Assembly: GCA_002794465.1 (NCBI GenBank)
Contig: MTSL01000107.1
Location: forward strand, 1 to 64,000
From: Paramicrosporidium saccamoebae
Lineage: Eukaryota > Rozellomycota
Length of the DNA stretch: 64,000 nucleotides
Reading direction: 5' to 3'
Positions 21,336 to 30,061 of this stretch are shown here, piece after piece. The notes beneath the pieces are model-generated. The model had not been told where the DNA came from and did not search any database. It saw nothing but the letters and a program-made list of their open reading frames with translations. Every line of letters begins with the position of its first letter. Positions within the stretch are counted from its first letter, which is position 1. The position numbers and the translations under genes were made by a program.

Positions 21336-22295
21336 TCATATCTGTAGAACCTCGGCACATTGATCAAACAAGTCTTGCAGATTAGATGCAGCTTCGCGCT
21401 GGAGTCTGATTTGCTCTTCCAGTTGGGATTTTCTATTTTTTTGCTCCAAGAGACGCTGCTGCCTCGCCAATGAACCATTCTGCCGAAAAGGTGCCTCTTC
21501 TGGGATGGCCTCGCCGTAATATTCAAAATTATCATCATGTGCTTCTTGGAAAGATAGGCGTCTCTCGGTGAAATCGCGTTTTTTAGAGCAAATCTGCTCT
21601 TCAAGCTTCTTAATGGACCGAGTCCCATCGTTTACCTTGGCTTCCAATTGTTGGATAATGTCTTGAAGCTTTGCTGCTCTTGTGTCTGAATCCATGATAA
21701 TTTCCTCAAAGTCCTTTTCCCCTGCTCCCGAGGCCTCGTAGTGTTCTTCAAAATGATCCTCTGACTGTTTAGACACAGTCACAGTCTCCCCAAATCCGAT
21801 CGCTTCTTCTGTTTTTAAGCTTTCAAGCAGGAATTCAGTCAATTCGAGGGCCTCGGCGTCAACTTCCTTCTCATGCGCGCTGCCCATCAGTCTGCGTAGA
21901 TACGCTTCTAGATCCTCAAATTCCAAAGCGTCCCCAATGGATGATAATAGAGGCGGCAAGGTTTCTGGCTCGCCGTGAAGATGAACTTTTCGATAGTTAC
22001 GGGTTGGAGTTGTAGGCGGAGTTATTGCCTCAGTGTGGTCCAGCATCAATTGTTCGGCTGATGTTTTTCTATTCCATCGATACGAACTTTTCGAGCCATT
22101 CACTCTCATGATGACATTTCTTTCAACCATCCTCGTCAATGCTTTTGTAGTAAAGGCTTTCCAGTTCGTGGGCAGTCTCAGGGGACCTTGGACATCTCTC
22201 TCTAGCGTAGTCAGAATGCTCCGCCAGTGGATGGTTCTTGTTTGTGACTTTGCAAATACGTGCTCCACAATTTGTTCATAGCTTGGTCTCCTCAT
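21336..22295 (-). CDS. H15-like winged-helix plus coiled-coil protein B
   Basis: 319 residues from ATG 22295; an upstream in-frame TTG is not a credible start. The N-terminal ~75 residues parallel protein A: RPSYEQIVEHVFAKS, then NWKAFTTKALTRMVERNVIM and SKSSYRW. The remainder holds acidic stretches and coiled-coil heptads (KLQDIIQQLEAKVNDGTRS, LARQQRLLEQKNRKSQLEE). Sequence identity to A outside the winged helix is low, so the duplication is old. It is divergent from the survivin-like gene, 90 bp apart. Confidence 0.6.
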   Translation of the reverse strand: MRRPSYEQIVEHVFAKSQTRTIHWRSILTTLERDVQGPLRLPTNWKAFTTKALTRMVERNVIMRVNGSKSSYRWNRKTSAEQLMLDHTEAITPPTTPTRNYRKVHLHGEPETLPPLLSSIGDALEFEDLEAYLRRLMGSAHEKEVDAEALELTEFLLESLKTEEAIGFGETVTVSKQSEDHFEEHYEASGAGEKDFEEIIMDSDTRAAKLQDIIQQLEAKVNDGTRSIKKLEEQICSKKRDFTERRLSFQEAHDDNFEYYGEAIPEEAPFRQNGSLARQQRLLEQKNRKSQLEEQIRLQREAASNLQDLFDQCAEVLQI

Positions 22296-22385
22296 ATTTG
22301 CTCGCCGGGTCAAAGTTTACGAGCTTAATGTACCCGTGTAGCCAGAACCATGACTAAGCCTGACGGCACCATGTGATTGGCGGGA

Positions 22386-23612
22386 ATGAGTTCACTCTAC
22401 ACTTTTAACGGACGACTTGCTACTTTTAAAAAGGGCAGCTGGCCTCACAAGTCTGATTATGCTGCCACTCCAGAAACAGTACAACTGCCATCCTTGCTGA
22501 CCAGCTAGATGGCCATGGCCGGTTTCTACAATCGTCCGTTTCCTGGGTCACCAGACAATGTCTGCTGCTTCATGTGTAACAAGAATTTGGACGGCTGGGA
22601 GGCCAGCGACGAGGCCTGGATGGAACATGTCAAACACGCAGCCCATTGTCCACTAGTCCGACTGGATATTGAAGGCAGTCGTCTGTCCACATTCACCATC
22701 GATAACTGGCCACACTTTCACAATCCATCTCTGAATGCTGACAAAATGGCGCGTGCCGGGTTCTTTTACTGGCCTAAATTGCTCCCATCAAAGTCAGAAT
22801 GCGACGACACAAGTGTCTGCTTTCAATGCGGATTGGCTCTCGACGGGTGGGATGCAGATGACGACCCGCGACATGAGCACGCAAAACGGCGTCCAGAATG
22901 TCCGTATATTCGGAGCAATGTTGCCATCCGGCCGTGTTCATTCGAATTTCTGCTTGCCTCAAAACCGGATCAAAACGCTGTCCGACATATTAGTGCCAGG
23001 CCACAGCAGAAGCCCACAGATAAAACGTTTCAACTGCCCACAGTCGCAAAGAAGCCCCCCAAAGCGTCGAGGAAAGGATCAATTGCTCCCAAGTCTGTCG
23101 ATTACGAAGGAACGTCAAAGGCACCGGTGGTAAATGATTATGGGGGGACATTGATTGCACCGACAGGAAGTGGTTATGGGGAAACACTGGTCGTGCCGGT
23201 AGTGTGTGATGATAAGAAACAGTCTATTGCGCCGGTGGTGCGTGAGGAAAGAAAGGCTTCTATTGCTCCAGTGGGGCGCAATGAAAGAAAAACGTCCATT
23301 GCACCATCAGTGAGGAATACCCGAAAGTCATCCATTCTACTGCCAGCGGATGATGACAAAAAGGCGTCCGTTGTAAAATCCATGGTCGAGTCGACGCCTA
23401 AGCAATCTAGGAATTCAGTAGTGAAGAAGGCAAAAGTTTCCACAGACTCGATGCTGCTTACGGGCTTTGAATCAATAATGACAACGACTGATCTGGACAA
23501 GTCGTTAGAATCCTTCCTTGGACATTTAGTCTCCTCCAAACTATCACAATATGATAGGAGGACCGAATTGTTACTATCACAACTCAACGGCGAAGCTATT
23601 AAAGACTTGTAA
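22386..23612 (+). CDS. BIR1: Two-BIR survivin/Bir1-type protein
   Basis: Exons 22386-22478 and 22509-23612, with a 30-nt intron, give 398 residues. Exon 1 supplies the start of BIR 1 (RLATFKKGSWPH). BIR 1 has CCFMCNKNLDGW plus H and C ligands in HVKHAAHC; BIR 2 has FTIDNWPH, CFQCGLALDGW and HAKRRPEC. Two BIRs then a long tail match fungal Bir1 and the chromosomal passenger complex rather than caspase inhibitors with RING. The middle (about 215-320) holds 11-14 residue repeats built on SIAPVVRxERK. The last ~40 residues (SLESFLGHLVSSKLSQYDRR) are helical. A CCAAT box (ATTGG) lies 12 bp before the ATG. Confidence 0.85.
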
Positions 23613-23648
23613 TTTGTAGCTATAATGCTGGGAATTTTATTGCACTAC

Positions 23649-24809
23649 CTATTGCAATTGCTGTTGGGCATATCCCGCCTTTACAATTTGCTGCTGTCGA
23701 GTCGCCTGTTGCTGAGACACTTGCTGCTGTTGCTGTTGTGGTTGCTGTTGCTGCTGCTGTGATTGCTGCTGTGGTTGCTGCTGTTGTGGTTGCTGTTGTT
23801 GCTGCTGTGGTTGCTGTTGCTGCTGCTGTGGTTGCTGCTGCTGTTGCGCTACTTGAGGCTGTCCAGCAGTAGTAGAGGCCACGGCATTAAATTGATCGGC
23901 AAGCTGTTTCAATACTTGTCCTTGATCAGCTGGAACCACAGTAGCTACCCAAGTAGTCGAGTACATAGTCACAACACCTGGAGCCATTGTAGATGTGATT
24001 GTCTGCAGTACACATTGGGGAACCACAGTAGTGGTGGCAACTACAGTACTGACAAAGGGAACCACACGTCGGAGGGATGTCGAGATCATCGATGGGGTCG
24101 GAGTTGGAGTCGGGGTTGGGATAAAAGTCGCGGGTGTGGAAGCAGCTGGCGCCACCAGTTTGGGAGTAGCAATCGGCGTAGTTATCATCGGACTGTTTGA
24201 AGAGTTGGCCGGTGCAACCAGTTTGGGTGTTTCAGGACATGTAGTCACAGTAACCGTTACAGCTCCACTGATTGGTGTTGTCTTTGGAGTAGCCATCGAA
24301 GCTGTCAGCACTACAGTCGGAGTAGTGGCCCTTATTCCGCTTGATGTTGCAAATGCCACTGGCGTGGTAGGCGGGACCACCGGGACCAAAGGCGTAGCCG
24401 CCGGAGGAATAGAGGATATCGAAGGCGTAGTCACCGGAGTGACAGATGGAACCAAAGGGGCAGTGGCTGAAGTGACGGATGGAACCAAAGGAGCAGTGAC
24501 TGGAGTGACAGATGGAACCAAAGGAGCAGTGACTGGAGTGACAGATGGAACCACAGTAACAGTAACGGGAGCAACAGGTGGAACCAAAGGAGGTGCAACG
24601 GGCGCCTTTCCCATTGTGATCAGTATTGTAGTCATGGAAGTAGATGTACTAGTTGTAGTACAAGTGATCGATATGCTTGACTTGAGAGTCGGAGGAGCAT
24701 TCACTGGCGTGATCGTAGGAGCTGAAGCAGCTGGTGCGACTGGAGCAGCCGGAGCGGCATCGATACCGCCAACGAGTAATACACCAAAAAGCAATGTGTT
24801 CGGGATCAT
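23649..24809 (-). CDS. Secreted mucin-like Thr/Pro/Val protein with Gln-rich tail
   Basis: 386 residues from ATG 24809, chosen because MIPNTLLFGVLLVGGIDAAP forms a signal peptide; the longer in-frame TTG start would bury it. The mature protein is Thr/Pro/Val/Ala-rich with few charges. It has four copies of an 11-residue unit (PSVTPVTAPLV) around residues 95-140, a TPTPTPTP run, three cysteines and a C-terminal tail of QQQQQP repeats. This looks like an O-glycosylated wall or spore-surface protein. No enzyme domain is seen. Resemblance to microsporidian polar-tube or spore-wall proteins is only compositional. Confidence 0.65.
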   Translation of the reverse strand: MIPNTLLFGVLLVGGIDAAPAAPVAPAASAPTITPVNAPPTLKSSISITCTTTSTSTSMTTILITMGKAPVAPPLVPPVAPVTVTVVPSVTPVTAPLVPSVTPVTAPLVPSVTSATAPLVPSVTPVTTPSISSIPPAATPLVPVVPPTTPVAFATSSGIRATTPTVVLTASMATPKTTPISGAVTVTVTTCPETPKLVAPANSSNSPMITTPIATPKLVAPAASTPATFIPTPTPTPTPSMISTSLRRVVPFVSTVVATTTVVPQCVLQTITSTMAPGVVTMYSTTWVATVVPADQGQVLKQLADQFNAVASTTAGQPQVAQQQQQPQQQQQQPQQQQQQPQQQQPQQQSQQQQQQPQQQQQQVSQQQATRQQQIVKAGYAQQQLQ

Positions 24810-25027
24810 TGTCAAGATATTCGTGTCGTCCAAGAGACTGAAATAACTATATGCTCGCCTCTGACAATTCGAATCAGGAATCATTTGTAACCAATCAGAT
24901 TTGCCACATTGTGTAAAAGTAGAACACCAATCCAATCCAATCTAATCTAATCCAACCCAATCCAGTCAGTCCAGGTCATACCTCACAGTATCCTGGGTTT
25001 TTAAACACAAGCATGCAGATAGTGCTG

Positions 25028-25834
25028 TTAACCGATAGAATTTAGTAAAATAAAGTTGCTTATTGAATCAACCAGCGAGTGCCTGGAAATAATCCCAGTC
25101 ACGATAGCCTCCAGTGACCGTTTCAGATCGGTTAATTCTGGAAAATGATTGGTCAGCGCTAGACAGTCCACCGGATCCCTCAGAGAATCAATGTCGGCCA
25201 CAATCTCTCCAAACTCTACATCTAAAGAGCACATTTGCATCAAATATTCAGTAGTACCTTTTAGAATGGCACACTTGTCTTGAAAGACGAGTTTCTCAAA
25301 ACTCGCCAACCGACCTGAGCGCTCTTCCAATGATTTGATAACAGTGCTCAAGGACCGGACTGCGTCTACCTCCTTCTCTCGCCGAGCCTGAACCACATCA
25401 GACGGCAAAGACGCAAGGTATTCAAGAGATTCGGACGTAACTGGACAATTCACGTCAGCATCTTTAGAAAATAGCAACGCTCGACGGCACGCGTTTAAAT
25501 TCCGGCCCTGTTCCCGATAGACCGCAGGCCGCAAAGCCGCAATTGATAAATTCTCCTGGCTAGTATTCTGCGCAAGTGGAGCAGGCTTTGAAAGGATTGG
25601 TCGGGCTTTTACTGGAGCAATTGCAATCTTTGGGGTTGGACAAGGCGCCGGAGCAATAGGAGTCACTTTGGGTTTGATAAGCGGGGCTTTGGACACTCTA
25701 CCAATGGCAGTTTTGCGTTTTTTTGGCGCTTGCTCAACAGCCATGCTTGGAGCGGTCCCGCGCTTCTTGAGGAGAAAGTCGCGCAGCTTTCCACGCATCT
25801 CTTGCGATTCCTCATTCTCCTTGTTATCGTTCAT
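25028..25834 (-). CDS. Hypothetical KEN-box protein
   Basis: 268 residues from ATG 25834. The first residues (MNDNKENEES) contain a KEN motif, a common anaphase-promoting-complex degron. A basic Pro/Lys/Ala-rich region (PKKRKTAIG, a likely nuclear signal) spans about 35-95. The second half is helical (VDAVRSLSTVIKSLEERS). RxxL-type sequences are present but not diagnostic. A cell-cycle role is suggested, and its neighbours are the survivin-like and H15 proteins, but no family is recognised. It shares a 54-bp promoter gap with CDC5. Confidence 0.55.
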   Translation of the reverse strand: MNDNKENEESQEMRGKLRDFLLKKRGTAPSMAVEQAPKKRKTAIGRVSKAPLIKPKVTPIAPAPCPTPKIAIAPVKARPILSKPAPLAQNTSQENLSIAALRPAVYREQGRNLNACRRALLFSKDADVNCPVTSESLEYLASLPSDVVQARREKEVDAVRSLSTVIKSLEERSGRLASFEKLVFQDKCAILKGTTEYLMQMCSLDVEFGEIVADIDSLRDPVDCLALTNHFPELTDLKRSLEAIVTGIISRHSLVDSISNFILLNSIG

Positions 25835-25888
25835 TTGATTGAAACTGACCAATCAGCGCCGGGGTAACTGAACTTGACCGCGTTCCGT
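25835..25888. promoter_or_regulatory. Bidirectional CCAAT promoter gap
   Basis: A CCAAT box in the form CCAATCAG (25848-25855) lies in the 54-bp gap between two divergent starts, well placed to serve both genes. The factor (NF-Y/HAP) is inferred from the motif. Confidence 0.45.
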
Positions 25889-27189
25889 ATGAAACACACA
25901 CTCAAAGGTATTCTGTCCAAAAGTAAAGTAACCTGTTTGTAGGAGGGGTCTGGACCAATGTTGAAGATGAAATTCTCAAAGTGGCTGTTATGAAGTACGG
26001 CCGGAACCAGTGGGCACGCATCTCCTCTCTGCTGGTGCGCAAAACCCCCAAGCAGTGCAAGGCCCGCTGGAACGAATGGCTTGACCCACGGATCAAAAAG
26101 ACTGAGTGGAGCAAAGAGGAGGATGAAAAACTGCTGCATCTTGCCAAAGTGTTTCCCAGTCAATGGGGCACCATTTCCGACCTTGTGGGACGGACCTCAC
26201 AAATGTGTCTGGAGAGATATGAGAGACTTTTGGATGCTGCACAGAACGAGGAGGGGGAGGGGGCAGGCACCACACTTTCCGAGGCCCGAAAGTTGAGGCC
26301 GGGAGAGATAGACCCGAGTCCCGAGACCAAAGCCGCCCGTCCAGATCCAATAGATATGGACGAGGATGAGAAGGAAATGTTGGCAGAGGCACGTGCACGT
26401 TTGGCCAATACACAGGGCAAAAAGGCCAAGAGGAAGGCGAGGGAGAAGCTTCTGGACGAGGCGAGACGAGCAGCTGCCCTGCAGAAAAGGAAAGAATTGA
26501 TCGTTGCCGGTCTGCCAGGAATCGCAGTCAAGCAGACGGGGATGGACTATAACAACGAAATTCCCTTTGAACGGAAACCACAGCCCGGCCTATACGATCC
26601 CACTGAAGAGTTGGAAGGGGAAAGGCGGAATCATGAGGAACAGTCGCGGACAAGACAGAAAATAGGACCGACAAAAGAGGCCATCGAATTGGCAGAGCGA
26701 CGAAAGGACGTCCAGAAACAAAAGGAGCGTGTGGAAAAGGGTCATCTTCCTGCTGCTTTGGAACGCAAGCTCCGAGAACAGCAAGCAGCAAGGAGAGTGC
26801 CTCTCAGTCTCCCTGCTCCTCAGATTGGGGATGTCGAGTTGGAGCAAATTGCCAAGATTGGATATGCCAGTGAAGCTGCCAGATTGGCCGCTGAAGAATC
26901 TGCCACTCCGGCAGCATCCACCCTCCGGCCTAACGTGGCTATGACACCGCTATCTCATCGTGGAGGATCATATGGAGGCGCTACGCCGATGAGTTCCACT
27001 ATGAGTGTCACAACTGTAGGCAGAACCCCACTCCGCGATCAGTTGGGGATTAACGCAAGCATCAGACAACACGAACCGTTGGATTCTGCGTCAATGTTGG
27101 ATGCTTTTAATAAGAATCGACTAAGAGAAGCGTTCAAGTCGCTTCCCAAGCCCAAAAATGATTTTGACATTGTAGTTCCCGAAGAATAA
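25889..27189 (+). CDS. CEF1: Splicing factor CDC5/CEF1, short form
   Basis: Exons 25889-25907 (19 nt) and 25943-27189 are joined over a 35-nt intron, giving 421 residues. Splicing restores [18 protein letters not shown], the start of Myb repeat 1. Two Myb/SANT repeats follow ([20 protein letters not shown] and [20 protein letters not shown]). Conserved downstream segments include [10 protein letters not shown]-type helices, [12 protein letters not shown] and [12 protein letters not shown]. The protein stops right there, whereas human CDC5L (802) and yeast Cef1 (590) continue with a C-terminal region that binds Prp19 complex partners. It acts in the spliceosome NineTeen complex. Confidence 0.9.
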
Positions 27190-27239
27190 ATCAACTGTTG
27201 CATAGCTTGAACTGTTTACGGGGAGTCTCGGTAATTGCA

Positions 27240-27640
27240 AGAGCCCATGCCCACTATCTATGGCTCACAGATAAAAGGTCTTTCGATAGTTGTGGGGATC
27301 TACTACATTATATTTACCCTTGATGCTATTGTTGCGTAGTGGGGGATAAATAGTATAGTATGGACTGTCAGGCGGAAAGGGGGGGGGTTTGTTCACTGCT
27401 AATCCTAAAATAGTATGGATACACATCCCACTGTCCTCAAGTACCCAGCAACTAGGTCTTCTCCGAACTAATCAACCCTCTGCTTCTACGTCACACTATG
27501 ATCCACGGATAAAGGATCTCTCGATAGTAGTGGGGATCTGGTATATTTACCCTTGATGGTATGATCCCCAGATAAATGAGCTCGCGGTAGCCATGATAAT
27601 ATACCATGTCTATTATATCTATGCCAGGCCATTCAATATC
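27240..27640 (+). repeat. Direct repeat C, interrupted by a family A element
   Basis: Units of about 75 bp recur at ~27258-27329 and ~27497-27570, with a shorter third unit after 27570. Shared blocks are CGATAGT(A/T)GTGGGGATCT and ATATTTACCCTTGATG. The first unit breaks at GCTAT and resumes as CTATGATCC after the inserted element, whereas the second unit reads GATGGTATGATCCCC without interruption. The 517-bp gap 27190-27706 holds no gene. Confidence 0.65.
27330..27495 (-). mobile_element. MITE-like dispersed repeat, family A, with target duplication
   Basis: In window orientation it runs from TGTTGCGTAG to CTACGTCACA, again 10-bp imperfect inverted ends. It is in reverse orientation to the copies at 4071 and 30916, with which it shares CCTAAAATAGTATGGATAC and GGGGGATAAATAGTA. 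It is flanked by CTAT on both sides (27326-27329 and 27496-27499), which the uninterrupted repeat unit next door has only once. It is non-coding and 166 bp long. Confidence 0.7.
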
Positions 27641-27706
27641 ACGCTATGCTATGGATGGTGCACGGATAAGTAACTTTTTACCTCGGCAATTAATTTGTTA
27701 ACATAG

Positions 27707-28093
27707 ATGCTGCTACTCCGCTCGAGACTTCTGCCTCGTTTCGTCCCCCGAACCATAATCGTGCGCCATTCGCATGAAAACCCATATCCCACCATTCCCG
27801 AGTACGAATCACGCTGGACAACCTTTTTCAACTCTTCGGCCTACGACCAGTTTGAACTCCAACGGGGTCTGAACCATGCATTCAGTTTCGATATTGTGCC
27901 CACTGTGCCCGTGCTGGAGGCTGCATTGAGGGCGGCGAGACGACTAGGCGACTATGCCGCGGCGATGCGCGTATTTGGAGCGTTGAGGCAAAAGTGCAAG
28001 GACGACAAGGAGTATGAAGGGTATGTGAGACATCTAGACTCGCTCAAAACAGAACTTGGAATCTCGGCACCTGAAGACATTGGCCGAATGTAA
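27707..28093 (+). CDS. COX6: Cytochrome c oxidase subunit 6 (COX5A type)
   Basis: A 128-residue frame has an Arg-rich N-terminus (MLLLRSRLLPRFVPRTIIVR), a typical mitochondrial presequence. The mature part fits COX5A/Cox6: SRWTTFFNSSAYDQFELQRG, then DIVPTVPVLEAALRAARRL and ELGISAPEDIG. It is a peripheral matrix-side subunit of complex IV. Its presence implies aerobic respiration, so the organism is not a mitosome-bearing microsporidian. Confidence 0.92.
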   Translation: MLLLRSRLLPRFVPRTIIVRHSHENPYPTIPEYESRWTTFFNSSAYDQFELQRGLNHAFSFDIVPTVPVLEAALRAARRLGDYAAAMRVFGALRQKCKDDKEYEGYVRHLDSLKTELGISAPEDIGRM

Positions 28094-28226
28094 ACGTCAA
28101 TTAAATACTTGGCATTTCCAAGTTTGTCCCTAATACTATGCGAGTCTACTAATATATACCCGAGACCTCAATATTGCAAATTTCTAGCTTTATTAGCATG
28201 CGGATCTGCGCTGTAGAAATCCATTT

Positions 28227-30002
28227 CTAATCGTCGTACGGATCGTCAGCTTCGGTGGCATTAGTCCACATTGAGGGCTCCATGACCCCGTCAGCATTCT
28301 TCAATCTCTTCTGATAATGCAGTGTCAGTGGCTTAAACGACGCCTTTTTGCACGGCGTGTATCTGGGTAGGTATCCCAGGTTAGAATAACGTCCGTTCCA
28401 GATGACCATTTTCTGGAAACAGCGCATATATGTTGCATAGACCAAGGTGAGCCAGGTATCACATTGCCAATTCCTGAACTCGGGGGGAAAGTACCAGCCA
28501 AATATCTGCCAATGCGTCCTGGTCACCATGGTCATGGTCATTATTTTGCAATCAAACACCGGGTCGTTGGGACCCACCACGCCCAGACCTTGCTGACGGT
28601 CCAGCTGGCTGGCAAAGGTGTGCAACCAGCCAAATGAACTGAACCGCAGATCGTCATTTACTTGGTAAAAGTACTGGCAACCATCGGCCATGGCCATTGA
28701 GAAGAGAACATTCCAAATGTAGGCTACTGCACCCGACACTCCCAGGCGGACAAAATTGAGACGGACATTTGGGATCCCAAGATTGCGGAATGTTGCCTTT
28801 GCTTTCCCAACGATCCGTTTCATCAACTCGCGATTCTCATAGACCGGATCACCGTCATCGTAGCCCAGATAGAGGGACAATTCATAGCGCCTCAAGTCCT
28901 TCCATCCCAGCGAACGGGCCAGTGTAGGCAGAAAGATGCCCAAGAAGGGCAGATCCCAAAAGTTTGTGACTCCGCGTGAAGTTGTTGGGAATGCCAGTGC
29001 CACCCGTTTTAGAGGCTTCTTGGCTGCTACAATGGGCGGACGACGGTCCTTGAAGAATCGCCATCCATGATGTGCATCGTCCCGGAAACAAAGATTGCAC
29101 ATGTTGATTTTGTCCTCATCATCCCGTGGGGCCACCTGGTCAATCCCAAAGTCACTAGCCAATTCCAGGCGGCTCTCCCACTCTGCACAGCCCTTGGCTA
29201 AATATGGATCCCAGATGGCCTGAATCTCGCATCGGAAGGGCTCCATCTCTGCCACATAACCCTCCGCAATGACCTCACCATAGCACGAGTTCAGACGGAA
29301 ATAGCCATCAGTCTTTAACTTTTCTCTCATTCTCCCAAAAGTCTTTGCCCACATGGCGTTTCCTGTTTTCAAGAACACGGCGTGGCCATGCATTTGGACC
29401 ATTCGGCTAATAAGTGTTGCCCGTAGCGACTTTTCCCCTTCTGCGCTGAAAATTTCCCTATCAATTACCGAGTTCAAGTCTTCAGTCTTATTCAATGCCT
29501 GCATCCCCTCAAATATCCCATATGGTGTCAACACATCTTTGATATCCTGGTACACCACGTTACGCCAGAGCGTCATTTCATCAATTTCGCGGCGCTGAAA
29601 ACCATGGGCAAAGACGTGGATGATGGGCGGATGTTGGGAGACCAGTGGTCGCCAACGATGGATGGAACCCACAAGGTCGCGCAACTCGCGAAATTGGCCT
29701 TTGCCGGCAATCGTGAGGAACACTATATCTCGATACGGATCGATAATCTTTCGCACCCCCCATGGCATGGCAAGCGCCTTGGCAGGAGCTTTGACTGCGC
29801 TGGGCACAATTACATCCTTCTCAATCGTCTTCTTTTGTTGTGTGCCTGACACAATTGGCTTGACCCCTTCTGGTTCAAATACTGTTAGATTCCCATCCAC
29901 CTCTCCTACCATTGACTCTTCAATAACCAGCCAAGCAACTAGCCCCGCCACTACCCCGATAATGAACAGTACTATCCACCATCGGTTCCGAAGCGCAGCC
30001 AT
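28227..30002 (-). CDS. Type II membrane glycosyltransferase (paralogue 3)
   Basis: 591 residues in a single exon from ATG 30002. A membrane helix at about 8-27 (WWIVLFIIGVVAGLVAWLVI) follows a short basic N-terminus. The N-terminal domain holds LRDLVGSIHRWR and the C-terminal domain FYQVNDDL (about 444-452), GVVGPND and QIFGWYFPPEFRNWQ. These are shared with the pair at 13416-18622, but the intron found at LRDFVG in those genes is absent. Conserved aromatic residues around the NDD motif suggest a GT-A type metal site. It is divergent from a Maf gene, 59 bp away. Confidence 0.72.
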   Translation of the reverse strand: MAALRNRWWIVLFIIGVVAGLVAWLVIEESMVGEVDGNLTVFEPEGVKPIVSGTQQKKTIEKDVIVPSAVKAPAKALAMPWGVRKIIDPYRDIVFLTIAGKGQFRELRDLVGSIHRWRPLVSQHPPIIHVFAHGFQRREIDEMTLWRNVVYQDIKDVLTPYGIFEGMQALNKTEDLNSVIDREIFSAEGEKSLRATLISRMVQMHGHAVFLKTGNAMWAKTFGRMREKLKTDGYFRLNSCYGEVIAEGYVAEMEPFRCEIQAIWDPYLAKGCAEWESRLELASDFGIDQVAPRDDEDKINMCNLCFRDDAHHGWRFFKDRRPPIVAAKKPLKRVALAFPTTSRGVTNFWDLPFLGIFLPTLARSLGWKDLRRYELSLYLGYDDGDPVYENRELMKRIVGKAKATFRNLGIPNVRLNFVRLGVSGAVAYIWNVLFSMAMADGCQYFYQVNDDLRFSSFGWLHTFASQLDRQQGLGVVGPNDPVFDCKIMTMTMVTRTHWQIFGWYFPPEFRNWQCDTWLTLVYATYMRCFQKMVIWNGRYSNLGYLPRYTPCKKASFKPLTLHYQKRLKNADGVMEPSMWTNATEADDPYDD

Positions 30003-30061
30003 CCTCTTGTTTACCCACTACACTTGCCATATTAAGCAATCCCCGCAGACCGGGGCTTGAA

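Noticed and set aside
23995-24846. A 283-codon Val/Gly/Thr-rich frame on the + strand
   Set aside because: It is the antisense shadow of the repeat-rich secreted protein gene. The minus strand has the signal peptide.
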